Source of the DNA: Streptomyces sp. NL15-2K
Lineage (GTDB): Bacteria > Actinomycetota > Actinomycetes > Streptomycetales > Streptomycetaceae
Direction of reading: 5' to 3'
Assembly (NCBI RefSeq): GCF_030551255.1
Contig: NZ_CP130630.1
Coordinates: 1,364,001 to 1,428,000, forward strand
DNA length: 64,000 nucleotides
The position numbers and the translations under genes are program-made. Below, in pieces: positions 56,694 to 64,000 of the stretch (positions within the stretch are counted from its first letter, which is position 1; each line of letters starts with the position of its first letter). The notes beneath the pieces were generated by a model. That model was not told the origin of the DNA. It was given only the letters and a program-made list of their open reading frames with translations, and made no database searches.

Positions 56694-57567
56694 GCAGCCG
56701 ACCAGCGCGCCCCTGGCACCCGGGTCGCAGACCGCCCCCGTGGACGCCATCAGCGTCCGCGACGTCACGCGCGACTACCGGCGGCCTCGTACCTCGCTGC
56801 GCCACCCCAGCCCGCCGGTGCACGCCCTGCGCGGTGTCAGTTTCGCCATCCCCCAGGGGCAACGGTTCGGCATCGTGGGCGAGTCGGGGTGCGGGAAGTC
56901 GACCCTGCTGCGGATTCTGGCCGGGCTCGACCGCCCCACCAGCGGCAGCGTCGCGATCGACGGCCGGGACATCACCGGTCTCAGGGAGAGACAGCTCCGG
57001 TTCGTCCGCGAGCGGCTCCAACTCGTGTTCCAGGACCCGATGAGTGCCCTGGACCCGCGCATGCGCGTCGGCGACATCGTGGCCGAGCCGCTCGTCGCGC
57101 AGGGGCACCGGAACCGCAAGGAGCGGGTGGCCGAATTGCTCGAGGCCGTCGGCCTGCGCGCCGACGCGGTGGACCGGTATCCGCACCAGTTCTCCGGCGG
57201 CCAGCGGCAGCGCATCTCCATCGCCCGCGCTCTCGCCCCCCGCCCGAAGATCATCGTGGCCGACGAGCCGGTGAGCGCCCTGGACGTGTCCGTACGGGCC
57301 CAAGTGCTCAACCTCATCGCCGACGTCGTAGACGAGTTGTCCCTCACCCTGGTCTTCGTCTCCCACGACCTGTCCGTGGTCCGTCATGTATGCGGCCGGG
57401 TCGCGGTCATGCATGACGGGCAGATCGTGGAGACCGGGCCCACGGAGCAGGTGTACGAGGAACCGCAACATCCCTACACGCGCAGGCTGATCGCCGCCGT
57501 TCCGACTCTGAGCAAGGCACTGTCCGGAGTGTCGGCGGCCGACCTCAACCGGGAGTACCAACCTTGA
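56686..57567 (+). CDS. Opp/Dpp-type ABC ATPase 2 (DppF-like)
   Basis: A 293-residue ATPase with a ~20-residue lead, then ISVRDVTRDYRR, Walker A GESGCGKST, Q-loop LVFQDPMSALDPRMRV, signature FSGGQRQR, Walker B IIVADEPVSALD and switch histidine VSHDLS. It lacks the long C-terminal Cys domain of its partner. The start is TTG 56686: AGGAGG lies six bases upstream, and it overlaps the previous gene by eight bases, which no ATG would do as well. It completes the importer. Confidence 0.94.
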   Translation: MAEQPTSAPLAPGSQTAPVDAISVRDVTRDYRRPRTSLRHPSPPVHALRGVSFAIPQGQRFGIVGESGCGKSTLLRILAGLDRPTSGSVAIDGRDITGLRERQLRFVRERLQLVFQDPMSALDPRMRVGDIVAEPLVAQGHRNRKERVAELLEAVGLRADAVDRYPHQFSGGQRQRISIARALAPRPKIIVADEPVSALDVSVRAQVLNLIADVVDELSLTLVFVSHDLSVVRHVCGRVAVMHDGQIVETGPTEQVYEEPQHPYTRRLIAAVPTLSKALSGVSAADLNREYQP

Positions 57568-59054
57568 CCATGCATGAACACGCCAGCGGTGACAGCCCCG
57601 TGAGGAGGGAGTTTCCCGAGGGTCTTCCCATCGGCGACACCTGGGTGGAGGCACCCGCCGCCGAGGACGTCCGCTTCCCCTACGACGGGACGCTCGTCGC
57701 GCGGGCGCCGGTCGGGGACGCCGACCTCGCACGCCAGGCGGTGGACGCGGCCGTCGCGGTCCGCGAGCGGGTCGGCCGACTTCCGTCGCACACGCGCAGG
57801 GCGGCGCTGCTCGCCACGCACGAGGCGATCGCCTCCCGACGCGCGGACTTCGAACGGCTCCTGGTCCTGGAGACCGGCAAGCCGCTGGTCGACTGCCGTG
57901 TCGAGGTGGATCGCACCCTGCTGACGCTGCTGACGGCGGCCGAGGAAGTGGCCCGGCTGCACGGGGAGACGGTGCCGCTGGACCTGCTGCCGTCGGGTGA
58001 GGGGCTGCTCGGCTTCTGGACCCGCAAGCCGATCGGCGTGGTGGTGGGCATCGCGGGCTTCAACTACCCGCTGCTGCTCGCCGCGCACAAGCTCGCGCCG
58101 TCGCTGGCCGCCGGCTGCCCGGTCATCGCCAAGCCCGCCCCGCAAACGCCGCTGGCCACCCTGTGGCTGGTGCACCTCCTCCGCGAGGCGCTTCGCGTCG
58201 GCGGCGCGCCGGAGGCCGCGGTGCAACTGGTGACCGGAGGCCCCGAGGTGGGCGTGGCGCTGACCACCGACCGCCGGATCGGGGCGGTGTCCTTCACCGG
58301 TTCCGCCGCCGTGGGACACCAGATCGCCCGGGACGCGGCACCCACCAAAGTGCTGCTCGAACTCGGCTCCAACGCCGCCTTGGTGGTGGCCGCCGACGCC
58401 GACCTCGACGCCGCCGCCGACGCGGTGGTGCGCGGCGGGTACTACGCGTCGGGCCAGGCATGCATCAGTGTGCAGCGGGTCATCGTGGTGGACGCCGTGC
58501 GCAAGGAGTTCGTGGCCCGCTTGACGGAGCGAGTGTCCCAAGTGGTCGTGGGCGATCCCCGCGATCCGGCGACGAGAGTCTCGGCACTCATCGACAAGCG
58601 GTCGACCGAGCGGGTGTGCGCGTGGCTGGAAGAGGCGGTGGAGGCGGGGGCGTCACTGGCGGCCGGAGGCAGGGTCACCGACGGGGTGATGGAGCCCGCT
58701 GTGCTGCTCGACGTGGACCGCGGCCTGCCCCTCTGGGACGAGGAAGTCTTCGGCCCCGTGGTCGCGGTACGGTCCGTCCCCGATCTGGAGACGGCCTTCG
58801 ACCTGGTCAACGAATCGCGCTACGGACTGCACGCGAGCGTCTACACCAGCGCCCTCGACACGGCGTTCGCCGCTCTCGACCGCCTGGAGGTGGGCGGAGT
58901 GGTCGTCAATGAGGTTCCCGGCTTCCGTTCCGACGTCATGCCGTACGGCGGCGTGAAGGACTCCGGGGCAGGAAGGGAGGGCCCGAGGTTCGCCATCGAA
59001 GAACTCACCGTGACCCGTATGGCAGTGATCCGTCCGACGACAACGAAGCCGTGA
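57564..59054 (+). CDS. NAD(P)-dependent aldehyde dehydrogenase
   Basis: A 496-residue aldehyde dehydrogenase with cofactor motifs GVVVGIAGFNYPL and AVSFTGSAAVG, catalytic glutamate E266 in LLELGSN, nucleophile C300 in SGQACISVQR and a C-terminal FRSDVMPYGGVKDSG substrate loop. It oxidises an aldehyde to an acid. In this operon the aldehyde probably comes from the imported compound. TTG 57564 overlaps the ATPase stop as TTGA and has GGGAG eight bases upstream; ATG 57570 is the alternative. The SDR gene follows after five bases. Confidence 0.93.
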   Translation: MTMHEHASGDSPVRREFPEGLPIGDTWVEAPAAEDVRFPYDGTLVARAPVGDADLARQAVDAAVAVRERVGRLPSHTRRAALLATHEAIASRRADFERLLVLETGKPLVDCRVEVDRTLLTLLTAAEEVARLHGETVPLDLLPSGEGLLGFWTRKPIGVVVGIAGFNYPLLLAAHKLAPSLAAGCPVIAKPAPQTPLATLWLVHLLREALRVGGAPEAAVQLVTGGPEVGVALTTDRRIGAVSFTGSAAVGHQIARDAAPTKVLLELGSNAALVVAADADLDAAADAVVRGGYYASGQACISVQRVIVVDAVRKEFVARLTERVSQVVVGDPRDPATRVSALIDKRSTERVCAWLEEAVEAGASLAAGGRVTDGVMEPAVLLDVDRGLPLWDEEVFGPVVAVRSVPDLETAFDLVNESRYGLHASVYTSALDTAFAALDRLEVGGVVVNEVPGFRSDVMPYGGVKDSGAGREGPRFAIEELTVTRMAVIRPTTTKP

Positions 59055-59059
59055 GGACC

Positions 59060-59857
59060 ATGCAAGCAGAGAACCGCACCTATGCAGTGGACACGTACTC
59101 ACGCCTGTTCAGGCTCGACGGCCGCAGGGCTGTCGTGGTGGGCGCGGGCAGCGGCATCGGCCGCGAGAGCGCGCTGGCCCTCGCCGCGCACGGCGCCACG
59201 GTGGTGTGCGCCGACCGTGACCTGACGGCGGCCACGGCCACGGCGTCGATGGGGCCGGGCCTTTCGGCGTACGCCCTCGACGTGCTCGACGGCGAGGCGG
59301 TCGCGCGTGCCGCCGAGGAACTCGGACCCGTCGACGTGCTCGTCTTCACCGCCGCGACGAACGTACGCAAGTCCTTGCTCGACTACACGACGGAGGAATT
59401 CGAGCGGGTCGTGGCACTCAATCTGCGCGCCTCCTTCGACCTGGTGCGAGCGTTCGGCCGTGGCATGGCCGAACGCGGCAGCGGAAGCATCATCGGCTTC
59501 AGTTCGATTCGCGCGGTGGCCGTCGAGCCGGGACAGGGGGTGTACGCGGCCACGAAGGCCGGCCTCGTCCAGCTGCTGCGGACCGCGGCGGCCGAGCTGG
59601 GCCCGTCGGGTGTGCGGGTGAACACCGTCGCCCCGGGCGTCGTGGAGACACCGCTCACCGCGCAGATCAGGGCCGTGCCGGAATGGTCGGAGGCCTATGC
59701 GGCCAAGAGCGCCCTTGGCCGCTGGTCCCGGCCCGACGAGCTGGCCGGCGCCGTCGTCTACCTCGCCTCGGACGCGTCGTCCTTCGTCACGGGGAGCCAG
59801 CTTTTCGTGGACGGAGGCTGGACGGCGATCGACGGACGCTATACGCCGCCCAACTGA
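59060..59857 (+). CDS. SDR-family oxidoreductase
   Basis: A 265-residue short-chain dehydrogenase: VVGAGSGIGRESALALA, an acidic cofactor residue at CADRD (favouring NAD), GFSSIRAV with the catalytic serine, YAATKAGLVQ with Tyr-x3-Lys, and VAPGVVETPLT. NTAG is replaced by FTAATN. It is the last gene of the importer operon and may reduce or oxidise the alcohol counterpart of the aldehyde dehydrogenase product. ATG 59060 has GAGG three bases upstream; GTG 59051, overlapping the ALDH stop, is less likely. Confidence 0.9.
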   Translation: MQAENRTYAVDTYSRLFRLDGRRAVVVGAGSGIGRESALALAAHGATVVCADRDLTAATATASMGPGLSAYALDVLDGEAVARAAEELGPVDVLVFTAATNVRKSLLDYTTEEFERVVALNLRASFDLVRAFGRGMAERGSGSIIGFSSIRAVAVEPGQGVYAATKAGLVQLLRTAAAELGPSGVRVNTVAPGVVETPLTAQIRAVPEWSEAYAAKSALGRWSRPDELAGAVVYLASDASSFVTGSQLFVDGGWTAIDGRYTPPN

Positions 59858-59915
59858 CCGGAGGTCGGGCGGTCCGGAGCAGCCCTCCCCGGCCCCATCT
59901 CCGTCACACGCGAGC

Positions 59916-61375
59916 TCACCGGTTCTCGCCGTCCCGGTCCGGCAACGTGCCGGTGCGGGCCACGTCGGCGTACCACCGCGCGCTGGCCTTGGGGATGCGC
60001 TTGCCGGTCGGATAGTCGACGTAGACGGCACCAAAGCGCTTGCTGTAGCCGTAGCCCCACTCGAAGTTGTCCAGCAGGGACCACAGGAAGTAGCCCCGCA
60101 CGTCGACACCGGCCACGATCGCCCGCTGCACGGCCGACAGGTGGCCGTGCAGGTAGGCGATGCGGTCAGGGTCGGCCACCTCGCCCTCCGGGTTGACGTA
60201 GTCGTCGAACGCGGCCCCGTTCTCGGTGATCATCAGAGGCATCGCGGGGAAGTCCGCCTTGAGTCGCACCAGCAGGTCGTACAGACCGCTGGGGTCGACC
60301 GCCCAGCCCATCGCGGTGGTACTGCCCGGAGGACGGTGGAAGGCGACGCTGTCGGCGCCGGGCCAGGGACTGTGCTCGCTCATCCCGTGGCCGTCGGCGC
60401 CGTGGCCGGCCTCGCCGGTGGCGGCGGAAACGAGTGTGGGTGTGTAGTAGTTGACGCCCAGGAAGTCCAGCGGCTGGTGGATCGTGGCGGTGTCGCCGTC
60501 CCGTACGAAGGACCAGTCGGTCAGGCTCGTCGTGTCCTGGAGGAGATCCTGGGGGTACTGGCCCTCCAGCACAGGGCCGGTGAAGATCCGGTTGGCCAGT
60601 GCGTCGATCCGCCGGGCCGCGTCGAGGTCCTCGGCCGCCTCGGTCAGCGCGCGGACGTGGTGGATGTTGAGCGTGATGGACGCCTGCGCCCGGGCGGGCA
60701 GTTCGGCGCGCAGCGCCTGAACGGCCTTGCCGTGGGCGAGGTTGAGGTGGTGCGCCGCGCGCAGGGCCGCGACCGGGTCGGTGCGCCCGGGCGCGTGGAC
60801 ACCCGAGCCGTATCCGAGGAAGGCGCTGCACCAGGGCTCGTTGAGGGTGATCCAGGTCTTCACCCGGTCCCCCAGCGCACGGGCCGCCAGCGTCGCGTAG
60901 TCGGCGAACCGGTCGGCGGTGGCGCGCTCCGGCCAGCCTCCGGCGTCCTCCAGCTCCTGGGGCAGGTCCCAGTGGTAGAGGGTGACCACCGGTTCGATGC
61001 CCTTCTCCAGCAGTGCGTCGGTCAGGGCGCGGTAGAAGTCGAGCCCCTTCTCGACGGCCGGGCCGCGGCCGGTCGGCTGCACACGCGGCCACGACAGGGA
61101 GAACCGGTAGGCGCTGACGCCCAGGTCGGCCATGATCGCGACGTCCTCGCGCCAGCGATGGTAGTGGTCGGTGGCGACGTCACCGGTGTCGCCGTTGCGC
61201 ACCCTGCCGGGCGTGTGCGAGAGGTGTCCCAGATCGAAGGCGTGCGTCCGTCCACGGAGGCGGCACCCTCGATCTGGTACGCGGCGGTCGCCGTGCCCCA
61301 GGTGAATCCCTGCGGGAACGTGATGCCGGTGGTGTTCTCCGGGGCGGGCGCGACACGTCGGGCAGCGGTGGTCAC
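59916..61375 (-). pseudogene. GH1 beta-glucosidase with single-base frameshift (BglC-like)
   Basis: A near full-length family 1 beta-glucosidase, 486 codons if one base is restored. From GTG 61375 (AAGGA upstream) the frame reads [20 protein letters not shown] and RTPSIWDT. The expected [15 protein letters not shown] then continues in the next frame. One A:T pair seems missing in plus-strand GAGAGGTG at about 61220-61226. Downstream the enzyme is intact: acid/base in TLNEPW, nucleophile in ITENGAA, and [21 protein letters not shown]. It hydrolyses cellobiose-type sugars in the cytosol. A real mutation or sequencing error are both possible. GGGAGCG at 61405 resembles half a CebR site. It sits after one permease gene of a decayed sugar-uptake operon. 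Confidence 0.85.
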
Positions 61376-61470
61376 GTGGGTCCTTCCAGATGCAACTGCG
61401 GGGCGGGAGCGGCGAAGTGTGGTGGCGGACAGCGTCGAAGGGCCGCGGCACCGGGGGGACGGCGGGGCGC

Positions 61471-62412
61471 TCATCCCTTGACCGCTCCCTGCATGATTCC
61501 GCCGACGATCTGGCGGCCGAAGACGATGAACATGGCGAGCAGGGGCAGCGTGCCGAGCAGGGCGCCGGCCATGATCAGCGACTGGTCGCGCACGTATCCC
61601 GCGCTCAGCTGGGTGAGCGCGACGGGGACCGTCGGATTGGTCATGTCGAGCACGATGAACGGCCAGAAGAAGTCGTTCCAGGCGTGCACGAACGTGATCA
61701 TGAACAGCACGGCCATGGGAGGCCGGGCGATCGGCAGCACGATGCTCCAGAAGATGCGCAGGGAGTGCGCACCGTCCACCCGCCCGGCCTCGACGAGTTC
61801 GTCGGGCAGGGCCTCGGCCAGGTACTGCCGCATGAAGAACACCCCGACGGCGCTGACGAGCGTGGGGAAGATGACGGCGGGCAGCTTCTGGCCCCAGCCC
61901 AGCTCGGTCATCATCATGAACAGCGGTACGAGGCCGAGTTGGGGCGGCACCATCATCGTGCCGATGACGAGCATGAGCAGGATGTTGCGGCCCTTGAAGC
62001 GGAGTTTGGCGAACGCGAAGCCGGCGAGGGTGGCGAACAGCACCGTGGACAGGGCGATCACGCCGGCCACGATCAGGCTGTTGAGCATGGCTTTGCCCAG
62101 AGCGGCGTCCTGCCATGCCTTGCCGAGGTTCTCCAGAAGGTGGGGTCCGGGCAGGAACGGCGGAGGCGTCTGGGTGACGCGCGTGTTGTCGGTCGACGCC
62201 GCGACCATCGTCCAGTAGAGCGGGAAGAGAGAGAACACCGCCGCGAGTCCCAGCAGGATGTAGGCGACGGGACCCGCGTGGTGCTGACGTCCGGCACGCG
62301 GATGCGGGAACAGTCGTCGGCGCCGTCCGGCGGACGGGTTGCCCTTGCCGGTTTTCCGCGCGGTTTCGGGGCGTGCGTCCGCTGCCTGGACCGGGATGCT
62401 GTCTGTGGTCAT
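61471..62412 (-). CDS. MalG-type sugar ABC transporter permease (CebG-like)
   Basis: A 313-residue permease of the carbohydrate uptake CUT1 group. A ~45-residue polar N-terminus is followed by six helices. The EAA coupling loop is [32 protein letters not shown], and [14 protein letters not shown] lies in helix 5. It needs a MalF-type partner and a binding protein, but neither is present: only a short open tail remains directly upstream. It is therefore probably non-functional alone, though the reading frame is intact. ATG 62412 follows CGGAGA. With the beta-glucosidase downstream the layout matches Streptomyces cebG-bglC. Confidence 0.87.
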   Translation of the reverse strand: MTTDSIPVQAADARPETARKTGKGNPSAGRRRRLFPHPRAGRQHHAGPVAYILLGLAAVFSLFPLYWTMVAASTDNTRVTQTPPPFLPGPHLLENLGKAWQDAALGKAMLNSLIVAGVIALSTVLFATLAGFAFAKLRFKGRNILLMLVIGTMMVPPQLGLVPLFMMMTELGWGQKLPAVIFPTLVSAVGVFFMRQYLAEALPDELVEAGRVDGAHSLRIFWSIVLPIARPPMAVLFMITFVHAWNDFFWPFIVLDMTNPTVPVALTQLSAGYVRDQSLIMAGALLGTLPLLAMFIVFGRQIVGGIMQGAVKG

Positions 62413-62424
62413 GGAAATCTCCGG

Positions 62425-62481
62425 TCAGGCCTTGCGCGCTACGACGCGCTTGACGACTCGTTGGACGACGAACTCAGCCAC
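62425..62481 (-). pseudogene. Probable 3' tail of a lost upstream permease gene
   Basis: The last ~18 codons before TGA 62425, ending [15 protein letters not shown], stop 12 bases before the CebG-like start. This is ordinary operon spacing for a CebF-like partner, but nothing recognisable as permease lies further upstream. There the sequence becomes the opposite-strand LacI fragment. The basic, amphipathic end suits a permease C-terminus; identity is inferred. Confidence 0.4.
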
Positions 62482-63006
62482 GTACACTCCGACAACGCGG
62501 GCGGAGCCGCGATGGCCGTCAGCCACCTGCTCGCACGAGGGCGGCGGACCGTCACCACGATCAGCGGTCCCCTCGACATGGACGTAGCGCGCAGCCGGCT
62601 CCAGGGCTGGCGGGAGGCCCTCGAAAAGGCAGGCCACGAGGTCACCGATCGACTCGTGGCCTCGGCCGACTTCACCGAGGAGGGCGGCGAGGCCGCCATG
62701 CGTTCACTCCTTGAACGAGTTCCCGAGCTCGACGCCGTGTTCGTCGCCTCGGACGTCATGGCGGTGGGGGCGTTGGCGGAGTTGCGCAGGCAGAAGCGGA
62801 GCGTCCCCGACGACGTGGCGGTGGTCGGATTCGACGACTCCATCATCGCCCGGCACAGCAACCCGCCCCTCACCAGCGTGCGTCAGCCCGTCGAGGAGAT
62901 CGGCAGCATGATCGCCCACTTCCTCCTCAAGGAGATCGACAATCCCGAGGAGCCGCGTCAGCGCGTCGTTCTTCCCACCGAACTCGTGGTACGCGAATCG
63001 TCATGA
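62482..63006 (+). pseudogene. Truncated LacI-family regulator (CebR-like), DNA-binding half lost
   Basis: About 174 codons of the LacI ligand-binding domain: VHSDNAGGAAMAVSHLLARGRR, TISGPLDMDVARSRLQGWREAL, LDAVFVASDVMAVGAL, PDDVAVVGFDDSIIARHSNPPLTSVRQPVEEIG and VVLPTELVVRESS. The N-terminal helix-turn-helix, hinge and first ~110 residues of the core are missing, and no start or ribosome site is present. The closest match I recall is CebR, the cellobiose repressor that is divergent from cebEFG-bglC. It abuts the permease remnant at 62425-62481, so one deletion probably removed cebE, most of cebF and half of cebR. Confidence 0.82.
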
Positions 63007-63040
63007 GTTCATGAGGGTGGCCGCTCACCTCATCCAGCCG

Positions 63041-64000
63041 TCAGTCGATTCGCTCGAAGGGTTCCTCCCCATCCTCGTCCGGCGCGACCGTGAAGACCAC
63101 CTTCTCGAACTTTCCGGTGAACGGGAATTCGCCGTCATAGCTGGGTGAGGAGGGCGACAGGGTGTCCCGGCCGACGTCGAGGCCCTGCCATCCCAGGAAG
63201 TGCGGGAGCACTCGCGGAATGGCCCCGTTGCCGACCGGCTTTCCTGACACGTACAGGTGTCCAACGCCCCGCATGTCGCCGGTCTTGATGAATTCGAAGG
63301 TCAACTCCGCCGGGCCGGTGGGGAGTTCTTCCGCCGAGGTCACCGTGTAACGGGTGCCGAGGAAGTTGTACTCGTAGACCAGCCGGTTGTCCTTGACGTA
63401 CAGGACGTATCCGCTGCTGATGTTGCCCAGGGACACCAGGACACCCTCGTCCGACGTGGCGGCCCGGTCGACGAACGCGGTGATGCGGTGCCCGCGGTTC
63501 ATCACCGGTGGCACCGCGGCGCCGGGCAGATGGGCCATGCCGGGGTAGTAGGTGAAGGTGGTGCGCTTGCGTGGAGAGCCGGGACGCGGAATTTTCGCCC
63601 GGTAGGCGAATCCCTGGTCGTCCAGCGGCAGCACATCGTATTTTCCTGCTTCCACCCAGAAGCGGGAGATCATCTTCTGCAGTTGCTCGGGCCGCGCCTT
63701 CGCCAGGTCGTTGCATTCCGAGAAGTCGGTGTCGTGGTGATAGAGCTCCCACTGGTCCGCGTCGAAGGACGTTCCGCGTTGGTGGTAGGTGACGGCCTTC
63801 CAGCCGTCGTGCCAGATCGCGCGGTGCCCGAACATCTCGAAGTACTGGGCTTCCTTGCGCGTCGGCGCGGTCGGCGAGTCGAAGGTGTAGGCCATGCTGA
63901 CACCGTGGATCGGCAGTTGCGGAATGCCGTTGTAGACCTCGGGAGCCCGCAGACCGAGCAGTTCGAAAAGGGTCGGGACTATGTCGGTGACATGGTGGAA
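63041..64000 (-). CDS. Arylsulfatase, 5' part outside window
   Basis: The C-terminal ~319 residues of a sulfatase; the catalytic N-terminus with its formylglycine site is beyond the right edge. Readable parts are HHVTDIVPTLFELLGLRAPEVYNGIPQLPIHGVSMAYTF, the typical end of the sulfatase fold, then FEMFGHRAIWHDGWKAVTYH and WELYHHDTDFSECNDLAKARPEQLQKM. A C-terminal concanavalin-like beta domain (HRITAFVDRAATSDEGVLVSLGN, LVYEYNFLGTRYTVTSAEEL, EFPFTGKFEKVVFTV) follows. Such long arylsulfatases (~770 residues) release sulfate from esters. It ends 34 bp after the convergent LacI remnant. Sulfate scavenging would fit the cysteine-controlled monooxygenases elsewhere in the window, but the link is speculative. 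Confidence 0.88.
   Translation of the reverse strand, partial: FHHVTDIVPTLFELLGLRAPEVYNGIPQLPIHGVSMAYTFDSPTAPTRKEAQYFEMFGHRAIWHDGWKAVTYHQRGTSFDADQWELYHHDTDFSECNDLAKARPEQLQKMISRFWVEAGKYDVLPLDDQGFAYRAKIPRPGSPRKRTTFTYYPGMAHLPGAAVPPVMNRGHRITAFVDRAATSDEGVLVSLGNISSGYVLYVKDNRLVYEYNFLGTRYTVTSAEELPTGPAELTFEFIKTGDMRGVGHLYVSGKPVGNGAIPRVLPHFLGWQGLDVGRDTLSPSSPSYDGEFPFTGKFEKVVFTVAPDEDGEEPFERID

Overview
The window has very high G+C, strong third-position GC bias, GTG/TTG starts, stop/start overlaps and several promoters with no room for a leader. Together with the gene content (GlgC plus the actinobacterial-type glycogen synthase, monomeric isocitrate dehydrogenase, an Rpf-like/LysM/M23 cell-wall protein, a DUF1905 protein, a cysteine leader peptide ending CCCS, a SoxR-type box) this points to a Streptomyces chromosome, probably an arm-side or core-arm region. 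No rRNA, tRNA, CRISPR array, transposase or integrase is visible. I read about 50 protein genes.

Layout. 1-7.3 kb, all minus strand: a cut WS/DGAT acyltransferase, a secreted PA14-GH2 glycosidase with a LacI-type palindrome at its start, an SPW-repeat membrane protein, and the glycogen genes glgC and glgA(glgM) behind an FhuF-like Fe-S protein. 7.5-18.9 kb: an EamA transporter overlapping an Rpf-like/LysM/M23 hydrolase tail to tail, gnd, a proline-rich protein, a GNAT protein, panD, a Ser/Thr kinase, and an ABC exporter whose promoter carries an 18-bp SoxR-type box inside a 19-bp spacer, divergent from a UPF0104-type membrane protein. 18.9-30.6 kb: a glycerol-kinase-like/FAD-oxidoreductase operon, an APC permease, MscS channel, icd and an N-formylglutamate amidohydrolase.

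30.6-39.3 kb is the most unusual segment. It holds an intracellular S8 protease, a sigma factor and a small coupled protein, divergent from a TPR-CHAT (caspase-like) protein. Next come a 221-bp MITE-like repeat and a STAND/LuxR regulator divergent from an astacin-type zinc protease without a signal peptide; those two share an 8+8-bp palindrome. This is three putative intracellular proteases with two dedicated regulators, a candidate protease-based conflict or cell-death module.

39.4-49.3 kb: two flavin-dependent monooxygenases behind a cysteine attenuation leader, a GST-like protein, a pentapeptide-DinB fusion, a TetR/SDR pair, a wHTH regulator, a STAS-ANTAR fusion and a GH43-like hydrolase. 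49.4-59.9 kb: a FadR-type GntR regulator and an amidase, divergent from a tightly overlapping operon made of a decayed tartrate/isopropylmalate dehydrogenase, a complete Opp/Dpp ABC importer, an aldehyde dehydrogenase and an SDR. 59.9-63 kb is a decayed sugar-uptake locus that looks like ceb/bgl: a GH1 beta-glucosidase with a single-base frameshift, one MalG-like permease, a short tail of a second permease, and a LacI regulator without its DNA-binding half. The last two lie back to back, which suggests a deletion. The window ends in the 3' part of an arylsulfatase.
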